DNA of 53,177 nt from JAISGQ01 sp045536305 (GCA_045536305.1 JAZSNH010000017.1:1-53177); one strand, 5' to 3'. Positions 15,996 to 24,429 are shown, numbered from the stretch's first letter. Translations and numbers: made by a program. Notes: generated by a model from the letters alone, not told the origin.

Positions 15996-17492
15996 TTAAT
16001 GAATTGAAAGAAGCTCAAAAACAGCCTTTGTCTGTGTATCCTTAGTGCAGGATTTTGTAAAGCGTATCTCTTTACCGCTCAGCAAAGCAAGTGCAGCCGG
16101 TATTTCCATGCCTGATTTTTCATTGAGCTTATTCAATATCTCAAATTCATTTTCAATATCAGTCATATCGCTTATAGCCGCAAGAACATCTCCTGAGAAC
16201 TTATATGGATTTGCTGTAGATGCAATAATTGTCGGTGTATCGGCATCTCCTGTTGATTTAACATAATCATCATACACAGCCACGCCGACTGCTGTATGAG
16301 TATCACAGAGATATCCATCAGACTCAAAGACATTCTTTATGGTTGTTTTGGTAAGCTCATCATCACAGCAGCCTGCCCAAAGAAGCTCCGTAATCTGAGT
16401 CTTTATATCCTCATCCACTTCGTATCTTCCTGTCGCAGAAAGTGATGCCATCCATGCAGCAGTACGCTCACTGTTATTTCCGGAAAGATGGAACAGAAGT
16501 CTTTCAAGGTTGCTGGAAATAAGTATGTCCATAGAAGGAGATATTGTTGTATAGAAATCACGATTTCTGTCATAAACACCTGTTCTTATAAAGTCAGTAA
16601 GAACATTATTCTTATTGGAAGCACAAATAAGCTTATTAACAGGAATTCCCATACACTTTGCATAGTAGGCTGCCAGAATATTTCCAAAGTTACCTGTCGG
16701 AACTACTATGTTGACTTTTTCGCCTTCCTTTATCGTACCATTTTTAAGCATATCTGCATAGGCTGATACATAATAAACGATCTGCGGAGCAAGTCTTCCC
16801 CAGTTTATGGAATTTGCAGAGGAAAATGTCATATTATTCTCTGCAAGCACCTTTCGTATTTCATCACTTGTAAAAATTGCCTTTACTCCTGTCTGAGCAT
16901 CGTCAAAGTTACCCTTAATGGCACAAACACCTACATTTCTGCCTTCCTGAGTAATCATCTGGAGCTTTTGAATGTTGCTGACACCGTCTTCGGGATAAAA
17001 TACGATTATTCGTGTTCCTTCAACATCCTTGAAACCCTCAAGCGCAGCCTTACCGGTATCTCCAGACGTTGCTACAAGAATAACGATCTCACGTTCGTCT
17101 TTTATTTTACGCACAGAGGTCTTCAGCAAGTGCGGAAGGAGCTGAAGAGCCATGTCCTTAAATGCACAGGTCGGACCATGCCACAGTTCGAGAATGCTTC
17201 TGTTTCCGCTTATTTTCTTAAGCGGAGCAACATCTTCGCCTCCGAATTTTCCTACATAAGCATCACTGACACATTTTTTCAGCTCATCATCAGTAAAATC
17301 GGTAAGAAATTTACCCAAAACAGACACTGCACGCTGAAGATAATCTTTATCGGCAAAAGCACATATCTGTTCTTTTGAAAGCACCGGTATCGATGTCGGC
17401 GCAAAAAGTCCTCCATCAGAAGAAATACCGCCTGCAATAGCCTGTGCGGATTCAATTTTTAATGTGTTGTCCCTTGTGCTTGTATAAAGCAT
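15996..17492 (-). CDS. thrC: Threonine synthase
   Basis: PLP enzyme that turns O-phosphohomoserine into threonine. The PLP lysine is in WHGPTCAFKDMALQLLP; VATSGDTGKAALEGF and VPTGNFGNILAAYYAK are the phosphate-binding and Gly-rich loops; the N-terminus (YTSTRDNTLKIESAQAIAGG) is that of the long E. coli-like class. 498 residues fits. A TAAGGAGA site precedes the ATG. It lies 15 bases after the M19 dipeptidase gene and is the last gene of that transcript. No T-box or other leader is visible here. Confidence 0.96.
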   Translation of the reverse strand: MLYTSTRDNTLKIESAQAIAGGISSDGGLFAPTSIPVLSKEQICAFADKDYLQRAVSVLGKFLTDFTDDELKKCVSDAYVGKFGGEDVAPLKKISGNRSILELWHGPTCAFKDMALQLLPHLLKTSVRKIKDEREIVILVATSGDTGKAALEGFKDVEGTRIIVFYPEDGVSNIQKLQMITQEGRNVGVCAIKGNFDDAQTGVKAIFTSDEIRKVLAENNMTFSSANSINWGRLAPQIVYYVSAYADMLKNGTIKEGEKVNIVVPTGNFGNILAAYYAKCMGIPVNKLICASNKNNVLTDFIRTGVYDRNRDFYTTISPSMDILISSNLERLLFHLSGNNSERTAAWMASLSATGRYEVDEDIKTQITELLWAGCCDDELTKTTIKNVFESDGYLCDTHTAVGVAVYDDYVKSTGDADTPTIIASTANPYKFSGDVLAAISDMTDIENEFEILNKLNEKSGMEIPAALALLSGKEIRFTKSCTKDTQTKAVFELLSIH

Positions 17493-17507
17493 ATTAACTG
17501 CATCTCC

Positions 17508-18446
17508 TTACAGAATACGAGAGAAGAAATTCTCTGCATTTTTCCAAAATATTTTTTGCACCTGCTCCTCTGAGTAGTTGTGCTTTAAGAAAAGCTCATA
17601 AAGCTTACCCATCGATTCAATACCGATAATGCCGATCGGCATATCGGTTCCGTCAAAATCAGAGCCCATACACACAACATTCTCACCTCCAAGGGAAAGA
17701 AAGCGTTCCGTATGTCTGATTATATCCGTCATGTCGGCTTTTTCTCTATCCGAATTAAGAAAATCAGGACAAAAATTCATTCCGACAATACCGCCAAATT
17801 CAGCTATCGTGCTGAACATATCGTCTGTTAAATTCCTGCTGTGAGGACATAATACTCGAGAATTCGAATGAGAGGCAACAAAAGGACGCAATGCGTTGTC
17901 GGCAACATCCCAAAATCCAGCATCGGACAGATGAGATACATCAGCTATCATACCGAGCTCATTCATTCTTCGCAAGGCTTCTATCCCAAACGGCGAAAGA
18001 CCGCCTGCATTTTTGACCTTATTGCCGTCTCCAAGCTCATTGCTCCCATGCCATGTCAGGGTGCAAAGGCGAATTCCGTCATCGTAAAGTGCATTGATCC
18101 TGTCGATCTGACCTGCAAAGGGCGCGCCGCTTTCCACAGACATTATTGCAGCACATCTGCCCTCTTTCACTGCAATTTCGATATCCTCCGATGTCCGACA
18201 AATCTTAATCTTGTCGGGAAAAAGCTGCTCCTGCTCATAAATATAATCTCTTGCTTTTTCGTAGTAATCTATTGCAGCTTTTCCGCGAAGCTCATCGGGA
18301 ACAAACACAGCAAAGACCTGTGCCCAGGCGTCAAAATAAGCTCCTCTTTCCAATGACAGGTGATATGCACCTTCATTAAGATTCTTATTATTAAAATGAT
18401 ACAGACATTCTGTTGCTGTATCGCAATGGATATCAAAAAATCTCAT
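17508..18446 (-). CDS. Membrane-dipeptidase family (M19) peptidase
   Basis: Zinc dipeptidase of the renal dipeptidase family, hydrolysing short peptides including those with D-residues. Motifs seen: FFDIHCDTATECLY at the N-terminus (metal ligands), MSVESGAPF, IADVSHLSDAGFWD, ASHSNSRVLCPHSRNLTD and MGSDFDGTDMPIG. There is no signal peptide, so a cytosolic enzyme is likely. I take ATG 18446 (AGAGGTG site) rather than 18476, giving 312 residues. The start overlaps the yraN end by 14 bases, so it continues the rnhB-yraN operon. Confidence 0.92.
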   Translation of the reverse strand: MRFFDIHCDTATECLYHFNNKNLNEGAYHLSLERGAYFDAWAQVFAVFVPDELRGKAAIDYYEKARDYIYEQEQLFPDKIKICRTSEDIEIAVKEGRCAAIMSVESGAPFAGQIDRINALYDDGIRLCTLTWHGSNELGDGNKVKNAGGLSPFGIEALRRMNELGMIADVSHLSDAGFWDVADNALRPFVASHSNSRVLCPHSRNLTDDMFSTIAEFGGIVGMNFCPDFLNSDREKADMTDIIRHTERFLSLGGENVVCMGSDFDGTDMPIGIIGIESMGKLYELFLKHNYSEEQVQKIFWKNAENFFSRIL

Positions 18447-18819
18447 CGCACACCTCTGCTCCAAATACATTTTCATAGTGTTCTGATTTGATTATGTTAA
18501 CTTCATTTTCTGTATTCGCCGTAAGTGCAATAACATCAAAACGCGGTTGTTTGTCTGTCGGATTTTTTAAAAGGTAATCTATTGCAGCAAAATATATTTT
18601 CTTTCTTTTTGATGCATTTACAGCGGCCTCACCCGTGACAAGTGAATTAACTTTACGGGTTTTCACCTCAACAAACATTATATAATATTCATTTGCTGCA
18701 ATTATATCTATTTCTCCGCGCCGTGTGTGGTAATTGCGTTTTATTATTACAAAGCCCTTCTGTTTGAGCAGTTCACATGCATGATCTTCGCCAAACCTGC
18801 CTATTTCAAGCTTTTTCAT
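18433..18819 (-). CDS. YraN family protein (UPF0102), nuclease-like
   Basis: A 128-residue protein with the restriction-endonuclease-like fold motifs of UPF0102: GRFGEDHACELLKQKGF, RGEIDIIAANEYYIMFVEVK and RKKIYFAAIDYLL. The D-ExK arrangement resembles Holliday-junction resolvases, but activity in this family is not established. It overlaps rnhB by 4 bases (ATGA) and the M19 gene by 14. The rplS-lepB-rbgA-rnhB-yraN order is well conserved in Firmicutes, which supports the call. Confidence 0.9.
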   Translation of the reverse strand: MKKLEIGRFGEDHACELLKQKGFVIIKRNYHTRRGEIDIIAANEYYIMFVEVKTRKVNSLVTGEAAVNASKRKKIYFAAIDYLLKNPTDKQPRFDVIALTANTENEVNIIKSEHYENVFGAEVCDEIF

Positions 18820-19445
18820 TTGTTTTTTGCCTCAATCTTTTTAAGAAACGATCTTCTGTGCACAGGTGATGGTCCGAACTCTTTTATCTTTTCGATATGA
18901 AGAGCCGTTCCGTATCCCTTATGCTTTTCAAACATGTATTCAGGATACATCTCAGCTATTTTCAGCATAAATCTGTCACGGCTTACCTTTGCAAGAATAG
19001 ACGCGCATGCAATGCTCATGGATTGTGCATCACCCTTGACAATTGCTTTGGATCTCACCTTAAGCTGAGGGGGTATTCTGTTTCCGTCTATAAGTACAAC
19101 ATCAGGTTTTAAGTCAAGTCCATCGACAGCGTCAGTCATAGCTTTATATGTGGCCTGAAGTATATTTATATCATCAATAGTGTTTTCATCGACTGCTGAG
19201 ATATTATAACTCAATGACTTTTCGCATATAACATCAAATAAGGCTTCTCTCTTTTTTTCCGAGAGTTTTTTTGAATCGTTCACGCCTTCTATTATAAGTC
19301 CTTCAGGTAAAATAACAGCGGCAGAGAAAACAGGGCCTGCCAAGGGGCCTCGTCCTGCTTCATCGACACCGCAAATATAAATCGCACCGTTTTTCAGTTC
19401 TTCTCGCTCATATCTGAGCCAGTCTGTAACTGTGTTTTCCTTCAT
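18816..19445 (-). CDS. rnhB: Ribonuclease HII
   Basis: Endonuclease that nicks RNA in RNA-DNA hybrids and at single ribonucleotides in DNA. The start of the catalytic domain, ICGVDEAGRGPLAGPVFSAA, has the first DE pair; further Asp residues are in VLIDGN and SRDRFM. SILAKVSRDR and HKGYGTALH are family motifs. 209 residues is standard. A GGAAGGAAA ribosome site precedes ATG 19445, 5 bases after the rbgA stop. Confidence 0.96.
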   Translation of the reverse strand: MKENTVTDWLRYEREELKNGAIYICGVDEAGRGPLAGPVFSAAVILPEGLIIEGVNDSKKLSEKKREALFDVICEKSLSYNISAVDENTIDDINILQATYKAMTDAVDGLDLKPDVVLIDGNRIPPQLKVRSKAIVKGDAQSMSIACASILAKVSRDRFMLKIAEMYPEYMFEKHKGYGTALHIEKIKEFGPSPVHRRSFLKKIEAKNK

Positions 19446-19450
19446 ATAAA

Positions 19451-20314
19451 TTATTTTCCTTCCGGTTTTTCAAGGGATATCTTTCCTATTTTTCCTCCGC
19501 GAAATTCATCAAGCAGCATTACGCTGACTCTCTCTGAATCTATTTCACCGCCTGAAATCAGCATTCCGCGTTTTTTCGCTACCGCTTCAACATACTCATG
19601 AGCGGATAATTCCTCGCACGGCACATTGTATCTTGCATTGAGCATTTCCCTGTAGTCGGAAAGCAATATTTCAACCAAACCTTGGCAAAGGGTCTCAACA
19701 TCAAGAATATTATCCTTTACCGCACCCGTATAAGCTAAATGCTCACCGACGGTCTGATCCTCGAATTTTGGCCAAAGAACACCGGGAGTATCAAGAAGCT
19801 CAACACCATTTCCGATATTAAACCACTGATTTCCGCGCGTCACACCGGGTTTGTCTGCAACAACGGCCTTTGATGCCTTTGCCATTCTGTTTATAAATGA
19901 GGATTTACCAACATTGGGTATTCCTACAACCATTAGCTTCAGCGTTTTTCCGCGCATATTCTTTGCCTGCCATGCGGCAATCTTATCCTTAAGCAGTTCA
20001 CGCACTATACCTGTAAAATTGCCGAGACCTTTGCCGGTTTTACAATCACAGGCAATGGCTTTGCAGCCCTTGGTTTTGAAATATCCTATCCACTGCGAGG
20101 TTGTTGCTGCATCGGATATATCTGCTTTGTTCAGAAGAATTATTCTGGGCTTGCTGCCGATTAGAGAATCAAGCTCCGGATTTCTGCTTGACAGGGGTAT
20201 TCTTGCATCTATTATTTCAACTACAGCGTCAACCAGCTTAAGACTTTCTGAAATAAGACGTCTGGTTTTGGCCATGTGTCCGGGAAACCATTGTATAGGC
20301 TGCGGATTACTCAT
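19451..20314 (-). CDS. rbgA: Ribosome biogenesis GTPase RbgA (YlqF)
   Basis: Circularly permuted GTPase needed for late assembly of the 50S subunit. It opens with the family mark QWFPGHMAKTRR. The G motifs are in permuted order: LLNKADISD (G4), then VVGIPNVGKSSFINRM (G1), PGVTRGNQW (G2) and LLDTPGVLWPKF (G3). A C-terminal ANTAR-like RNA-binding domain follows. 287 residues matches B. subtilis YlqF. Start overlaps the lepB stop by 4 bases. Location beside rplS agrees with its role, since L19 joins the same subunit. Confidence 0.95.
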   Translation of the reverse strand: MSNPQPIQWFPGHMAKTRRLISESLKLVDAVVEIIDARIPLSSRNPELDSLIGSKPRIILLNKADISDAATTSQWIGYFKTKGCKAIACDCKTGKGLGNFTGIVRELLKDKIAAWQAKNMRGKTLKLMVVGIPNVGKSSFINRMAKASKAVVADKPGVTRGNQWFNIGNGVELLDTPGVLWPKFEDQTVGEHLAYTGAVKDNILDVETLCQGLVEILLSDYREMLNARYNVPCEELSAHEYVEAVAKKRGMLISGGEIDSERVSVMLLDEFRGGKIGKISLEKPEGK

Positions 20315-20895
20315 CCTCTTATCTCTCCGATACTGTTAAATGGGTAAATTCTCAGCAAGACCTCACCAAGTATATCATCCTTGCTTATAGCGCCAAGTGC
20401 TTCGTTTCTGCTGTCAAATGAAATTTTTCTGTTATCTCCCATAACGATATACTCATCTTCGTCCAGTGTAACTTCCTCGCTGAGCCAGGCACTTGCACCG
20501 CCTTTTTTGTCATCGTCTATATAAGCGCTCTCGTCAAGAGGCTGACCATTTATATAAACAACACATGTTGACGAATCATATCTTACTGTCTGACCGGGAC
20601 ATGCGATAATTCTTTTGATTATCGGATCGCTCGTATGCTCATTTTCCTTGACAACAATGACAATATCACCTTGTTCGGGTTCATAAAAAAGACTGTTCAC
20701 AAGAAGTCTGTCACCATTTGCAAGCGAGGAATCCATAGAACCGCCGCTTACGCTTACAACTCTGAACACAAAGGTAAAGAGTATGACCACAATAGCCAAA
20801 GCAAAAGCGATCGCTTCCATCCATTCGTAAATCTCAGCGGCAAAGCCGTTCAGCTTTCTTTTATCGTTAGATGCGCTGCCATTAAATCTACCCAC
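20311..20895 (-). CDS. lepB: Type I signal peptidase
   Basis: Membrane peptidase that removes signal peptides from exported proteins. One N-terminal membrane segment (about residues 25-45) is followed by the Ser of VSGGSMDSSLANGD and the catalytic Lys of DPIIKRIIACPGQTV, then YIVMGDNRKISFDSR. 194 residues is normal for a Gram-positive enzyme. The start is GTG 20895, with a G-rich site upstream. It is separated from rplS by a terminator, so its transcription needs read-through or a further promoter. Confidence 0.94.
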   Translation of the reverse strand: MGRFNGSASNDKRKLNGFAAEIYEWMEAIAFALAIVVILFTFVFRVVSVSGGSMDSSLANGDRLLVNSLFYEPEQGDIVIVVKENEHTSDPIIKRIIACPGQTVRYDSSTCVVYINGQPLDESAYIDDDKKGGASAWLSEEVTLDEDEYIVMGDNRKISFDSRNEALGAISKDDILGEVLLRIYPFNSIGEIRG

Positions 20896-20927
20896 GTTTA
20901 AGCCCCCCTGATTACAATTTTAAGATA

Positions 20928-20956
20928 ACAAAAAGGGACGAGTTGCCCCGTCCCTT
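20928..20956 (-). terminator. Terminator after rplS
   Basis: On the minus strand, AAGGGACG (20956-20949) pairs with CGTCCCTT (20940-20933) around GGGCAACT, followed by TTTTTGTT. It sits between rplS and lepB and should limit read-through into lepB-rbgA-rnhB. Confidence 0.8.
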
Positions 20957-20969
20957 GTCACCGAATTTA

Positions 20970-21329
20970 TCAGCCCTCGTTCTTGGAGCGGATTCTTTCC
21001 TTGACCTTAGCTGCCTTACCGACTCTGTCACGCAGATAATAGAGCTTGCTTCTGCGAACCTTACCGTAACGAACGATCTCGACCTTTGCTACGTTCGGGG
21101 AATTGACAGGAAATACTCTTTCGACACCAACACCGTAAGAAAGTCTGCGAACTGTGAAGGTTTCAGAAACACCGCTGCCGCGACGAGCAATAACAGTGCC
21201 TTCGAAAAGCTGGATTCTTTCTCTCTCGCCTTCACGAATCTTTACGTGAACCTTAACAGTATCACCGATGTTGAATTCGAGCTTGTCAGCACGAAGGCTG
21301 CTTTCGGAAATGAGTTTCAATGCGTCCAT
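20970..21329 (-). CDS. rplS: 50S ribosomal protein L19
   Basis: Structural protein of the large subunit at the interface with 30S. Clear family motifs: FNIGDTVKVHVKIREGERER, FEGTVIARRGSG, ETFTVRRLSYGVGVERVFP and the C-terminal YYLRDRVGKAAKVKE. 119 residues is the normal length. AAGGAGG lies 8-9 bases before the ATG. It has a near-consensus promoter, a structured leader of about 130 bases and a terminator of its own. Confidence 0.98.
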   Translation of the reverse strand: MDALKLISESSLRADKLEFNIGDTVKVHVKIREGERERIQLFEGTVIARRGSGVSETFTVRRLSYGVGVERVFPVNSPNVAKVEIVRYGKVRRSKLYYLRDRVGKAAKVKERIRSKNEG

Positions 21330-21460
21330 TTTTAATATCCTCCTTAAGATTTACAGACATTCATACCCGAAATCGACAGAGGAATGTCCACCTTGATAAA
21401 TTTCAACCGCGGCGTAAAGAGTACCGCCGGAAGGCCTGTGTTTTCCGTACACACAAAGCA
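21330..21460 (-). promoter_or_regulatory. Structured rplS leader, candidate L19 autoregulatory element
   Basis: About 130 untranslated bases separate the predicted transcription start (about 21460) from the rplS ATG. On the minus strand GACATTC (21388-21382) can pair with GAATGTC (21362-21356), closing a 19-base loop about 15 bases before the ribosome site. Upstream, CGGCG (21429-21425) can pair with CGCCG (21414-21410). L19 leaders that bind their own protein are known in Firmicutes (Rfam has an L19_leader family), but I cannot confirm that this one matches. Confidence 0.5.
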
Positions 21461-21466
21461 TAATGT

Positions 21467-21495
21467 ATTATAACACACCATTACACGATATGCAA
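21467..21495 (-). promoter_or_regulatory. Sigma-A promoter of rplS
   Basis: On the minus strand, TTGCAT (21495-21490), a 17-base spacer and a perfect TATAAT (21472-21467). Predicted start near 21460. Confidence 0.85.
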
Positions 21496-21533
21496 GCAGT
21501 TTTACATCTTTTTTCAAAATTATTGGAAATATA

Positions 21534-22223
21534 TTATAACTTTATTATATCAACAACAGTAAGCAGCTTCCCGTCAGTTTTAAATTTCACTTCCACATCG
21601 GCAAAGCGCATTCCATAAACTCGGTTGGGGTCATCGTGAAATGAAGGTCTGGGATCAAGAGAAAGGACACCGATAAGCGGTTCTCTTTTTTCTTCCGATA
21701 CAGCTGCAAGCAATTCGTCACTGCATTCAACAATAAGCTCTTTCTCCGAAAATTTTCCGACAAAGCCGTTTGTTGCTTCCGGAATACAGTCGGCGTAGGG
21801 CAAATACGGTTTTATGTCGTAAATCGGTGTTCCATCAAGCAAATCAGCACCTGACACCGTAATTACAGGACCGATTTTATCGTCAAAGTCTATTTTTTCT
21901 ATTTTAACCGCAGAAAGCCCCAGCGGATTCGGTCTGAAAGGAGAACGTGTTCCAAATACTCCCACTCTCACATTCCCACCCAGCCTCGGAGGGCGTACTG
22001 TCGGAGACCAATCACTTCTGACTGCCTTTGAAAATTGCCATATTATCCAAAGATGCGAATATTCCTCAAGACCTCTGATCGCATCAGCTACCGCATATTC
22101 ACTTTCAAAAATTATCTGCGAGGAAAGCGATTTTACAAGTCCGCTCTGTCTTGGTATTCCGAACTTCTCGGTAAAGTCACTTTTAATATGCGCTATTGGT
22201 TTTATCATAAAACCGTCATTCAT
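21534..22223 (-). CDS. trmO: tRNA t6A37 methyltransferase TrmO (TsaA/YaeB)
   Basis: SAM-dependent enzyme that adds a methyl group to N6-threonylcarbamoyladenosine at position 37 of some tRNAs. Motifs: IAHIKSDFTEKFGIPRQSG at the N-terminus, YSHLWIIWQF, VRPPRLGGN, GVFGTRSPFRPNPLGLS, then GADLLDGTPIYDIKPYLPY. 229 residues agrees with the E. coli protein. GTGAGG lies 8 bases before the ATG. It is monocistronic, upstream of the rplS promoter, and functionally linked to the Sua5-type gene elsewhere in the window. Confidence 0.93.
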   Translation of the reverse strand: MNDGFMIKPIAHIKSDFTEKFGIPRQSGLVKSLSSQIIFESEYAVADAIRGLEEYSHLWIIWQFSKAVRSDWSPTVRPPRLGGNVRVGVFGTRSPFRPNPLGLSAVKIEKIDFDDKIGPVITVSGADLLDGTPIYDIKPYLPYADCIPEATNGFVGKFSEKELIVECSDELLAAVSEEKREPLIGVLSLDPRPSFHDDPNRVYGMRFADVEVKFKTDGKLLTVVDIIKL

Positions 22224-22316
22224 TAAAACTGCCTCACTTTATTATTGATAATAAACACTTTAATAATAATATTTTTTATTTTATTTGTAAAGCAATTGAT
22301 GTAAGATTTCGCTAAG

Positions 22317-22345
22317 TTGACTTTACCGTTTTGATATGATAAAAT
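22317..22345 (+). promoter_or_regulatory. Sigma-A promoter of the unknown gene at 22379
   Basis: TTGACT (22317-22322), a 17-base spacer and TAAAAT (22340-22345). Start expected near 22352, giving a leader of about 27 bases. Confidence 0.75.
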
Positions 22346-22378
22346 AATAAAAATATTTATCATCCGAGGTGTTGAGGC

Positions 22379-22894
22379 TTGGAAAACGAGCTCGTGCTTA
22401 ACAGAGAATACAGTCAGATAACCGACCTTTATTTTGCGGTATGGGAAGATAAGGGTGCGGCAAATTATATCTGGGTGAAGATCGCCGACAAAAAGCTTGA
22501 AACCGGTGTGCAGTCCGTAGCGGAAGACCCTATTTCAGCAAAGCTTGAGGGCGCTAACAAAAAGCCGTTTATCGAGCTTATCACATACGCAGAGGACGGC
22601 ACTCCGATTTTAAATTTCGATCAGCCGGAAGAAGATCTTTTAAAGGGTGAAGCGGGAACCGATATTCCCGATAATATCCTTGAAAATTTCAGGCTTTCTC
22701 TCCAGAAAATCGATATTCTCGGCTGGAGAAATCATTTTCCCTCCAACCGCAAAGGAATTTCCTGGCGAATTGATATCTACAAAACAAGCGGCCAGAAGCA
22801 CATGGACGGTCAGGCTCGTTACCCGATGGAATGGGGAGCCTTCAGCAAGGCTATGAGCGAGCTTGTGGAAAAAACAACCAATAACAACAATTAA
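22379..22894 (+). CDS. Uncharacterised soluble protein, TTG start
   Basis: I do not recognise this 171-residue family. It has no signal peptide or membrane segment. It is acidic, with an aromatic-rich first 40 residues (YSQITDLYFAVWEDKGAANY) and a region rich in Trp and basic residues at about 118-150 (DILGWRNHF, GISWRIDIY, RYPMEWGAFS). It ends in a run of Asn. The TTG start is chosen because CGAGGTG lies 7 bases upstream and no ATG is nearby. A strong promoter drives it, and a hairpin without a clear T tract separates it from DUF554. Codon use resembles its neighbours. Confidence 0.7.
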   Translation: MENELVLNREYSQITDLYFAVWEDKGAANYIWVKIADKKLETGVQSVAEDPISAKLEGANKKPFIELITYAEDGTPILNFDQPEEDLLKGEAGTDIPDNILENFRLSLQKIDILGWRNHFPSNRKGISWRIDIYKTSGQKHMDGQARYPMEWGAFSKAMSELVEKTTNNNN

Positions 22895-22900
22895 CCGTTA

Positions 22901-22925
22901 AGGCTGCCGATTGATCCGGCAGCCT
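22901..22925 (+). terminator. Hairpin between the unknown gene and DUF554, possible weak terminator
   Basis: AGGCTGCCG (22901-22909) pairs with CGGCAGCCT (22917-22925) around a 7-base loop. ATAATCATTTG follows, not a T run, so it may slow or partly end transcription, or protect the upstream message's 3' end. Confidence 0.4.
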
Positions 22926-22950
22926 ATAATCATTTGCGGAGGTAATATTT

Positions 22951-23655
22951 ATGCTCGGCGTTTTGGTAAACACCGGAACCGTTCTCCTCGGAAGTACCAT
23001 TGGTTTGCTTTTAAAGGGCGGAATCCCCAAAAAGTTATCAAATGCTGTCATGACGGCTCTCGGTCTTTGTACGGTTGCCATCGGTATCGACGGTCTTGTC
23101 AAAGGCGGAAATATTATTATTCTTATATTAAGCATGATAATCGGCACAGTGCTCGGTACCTTATTAAAAATAGATGATGGAATAAATAAGCTTGCCGATA
23201 AGCTTACCTCCCGATTTTCCAAGCACAAAAACGAAGGCGAAAGAAGCTTTTCCGAAGGCTTTGTTACGGCATGCCTTGTTTTCTGTGTAGGCTCAATGAC
23301 TATTGTCGGTTCACTGCAATCAGGACTTACAGGCAACCATGATCTTATCTTTACAAAATCTCTTCTTGATTTTATTTCATCTATGATGCTTTCTGTAAGC
23401 CTCGGTATCGGAGTTATTTTTTCGTCAATATTCGTTTTCCTTTTTCAGGGAGCACTGGTTCTTTTTTCAGGCTTTCTCTCCCCTGTTCTCGGTGAATATG
23501 AAATAGCTCAGATATCATTTGTAGGTGCTCTTATGGTTCTCGCCCTTGGTCTTAACATTATAGGAATAACCAAACTAAAGGTTGCAGATTATCTTCCTGC
23601 TCTTATCATAAGTCCGCTGCTTTGCTGTATTCCGCTTTCAATTTTTAATGCTTGA
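22951..23655 (+). CDS. DUF554 family membrane protein (YqgA-like)
   Basis: A 234-residue multi-pass membrane protein of unknown function. N-terminal signature GVLVNTGTVLLGSTIGLLLK; then FVTACLVFCVGSMTIVGSLQ and LDFISSMMLSVSLGIGVIFS; I count six to seven hydrophobic segments, and about residues 76-105 are a charged cytosolic loop (NKLADKLTSRFSKHKNEGER). E. coli YqgA is the best-known relative, and its substrate is unknown. GCGGAGGT precedes the ATG. ispF starts 12 bases after the stop, so the two are co-transcribed. Confidence 0.9.
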   Translation: MLGVLVNTGTVLLGSTIGLLLKGGIPKKLSNAVMTALGLCTVAIGIDGLVKGGNIIILILSMIIGTVLGTLLKIDDGINKLADKLTSRFSKHKNEGERSFSEGFVTACLVFCVGSMTIVGSLQSGLTGNHDLIFTKSLLDFISSMMLSVSLGIGVIFSSIFVFLFQGALVLFSGFLSPVLGEYEIAQISFVGALMVLALGLNIIGITKLKVADYLPALIISPLLCCIPLSIFNA

Positions 23656-23667
23656 GAGGTGTAAAAT

Positions 23668-24135
23668 ATGAGAATAGGACACGGATATGATGTTCATAAG
23701 CTTGTAGAAAACAGACCGCTAATACTCGGAGGAGTGTCTATCCCCCATAATCTCGGACTGCTTGGTCATTCCGATGCAGATGTTTTAGTTCATGCTGTAA
23801 TGGATGCTCTCTTAGGTGCCGCCGCTCTCGGTGATATCGGTCTGCATTTTCCTGATACCGATGTCCGATTCAAGGGTGCAGACAGTCTTTTGCTTCTCAG
23901 CGAAGTCTGCACTATGCTTCGAAACGCAAACTACGAGATCGGAAATATCGACGCTACCATTCTCGCCCAAAAACCAAAGCTGCGTCCGTATATATCCCGG
24001 ATGACACAAAACATTGCCAGTATTTGTAAAATAGATATTTCTCAGGTCAATATAAAAGCAACCACAGAGGAAGGTCTTGGATTTACAGGCCTTGAGCAGG
24101 GAATCGCAGCTCATGCCGTTGTTCTTATACTGTAA
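23668..24135 (+). CDS. ispF: 2-C-methyl-D-erythritol 2,4-cyclodiphosphate synthase
   Basis: Fifth enzyme of the MEP isoprenoid pathway; it forms the cyclic diphosphate with loss of CMP. The zinc ligands are in RIGHGYDVHKL (D, H) and LGHSDADVLVHAVMDALLG; GDIGLHFPDTD and TTEEGLGFTGLEQGIAAHA are conserved. 155 residues is standard for this trimeric enzyme. GAGAGGTG lies just upstream. No other MEP genes are in the window. A strong terminator follows. Confidence 0.97.
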   Translation: MRIGHGYDVHKLVENRPLILGGVSIPHNLGLLGHSDADVLVHAVMDALLGAAALGDIGLHFPDTDVRFKGADSLLLLSEVCTMLRNANYEIGNIDATILAQKPKLRPYISRMTQNIASICKIDISQVNIKATTEEGLGFTGLEQGIAAHAVVLIL

Positions 24136-24144
24136 CATTATATA

Positions 24145-24184
24145 ATCCGTCTGCATAAAATATTGCAGACGGATTTTTATTTTT
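24145..24184 (+). terminator. Terminator after ispF
   Basis: ATCCGTCTGCA (24145-24155) pairs with TGCAGACGGAT (24164-24174), with an 8-base loop, followed by TTTTATTTTT. Confidence 0.9.
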
Positions 24185-24201
24185 ATAATGAAGGTGTAAA
24201 A

Positions 24202-24429
24202 ATGGATAAAAGAATTCTTACCATAGGATCAATGACTCACACAATCAAAGGGCAAGAGCTGCTTTTGCGTGCCGGTATTTCCGCACAGGTAAAAAAGCTC
24301 TCGCCGCAGCATGATACAAACGGCTGCAGTCAAGGCTTGGAAATATATCGCAGTGACCTTGACAATGCACTGCATATACTGAACGAATCAGGCATACGTG
24401 TAACACATGTTCGCGGTGGTGGCTTATGA
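24202..24429 (+). CDS. DUF3343 protein, putative Se/S carrier-like
   Basis: A 75-residue protein of the DUF3343 family (PF11823, putative Se/S carrier protein-like). It reads ILTIGSMTHTIKGQELLLRA, ISAQVKKLSP and C-terminal GIRVTHVRGGGL; a single Cys lies mid-protein in DTNGCSQGLEI, where a carrier could hold a persulfide or selenide. That role is inference. I start at ATG 24202 (GAAGGTG site) rather than 24163, which lies in the ispF terminator. Its end overlaps the class V enzyme by 4 bases, so the two are translationally coupled and probably work together. Confidence 0.82.
   Translation: MDKRILTIGSMTHTIKGQELLLRAGISAQVKKLSPQHDTNGCSQGLEIYRSDLDNALHILNESGIRVTHVRGGGL

Noticed and set aside
17493..17507. 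T-box leader before thrC
   Set aside because: Only 15 bases separate thrC from the upstream M19 gene.
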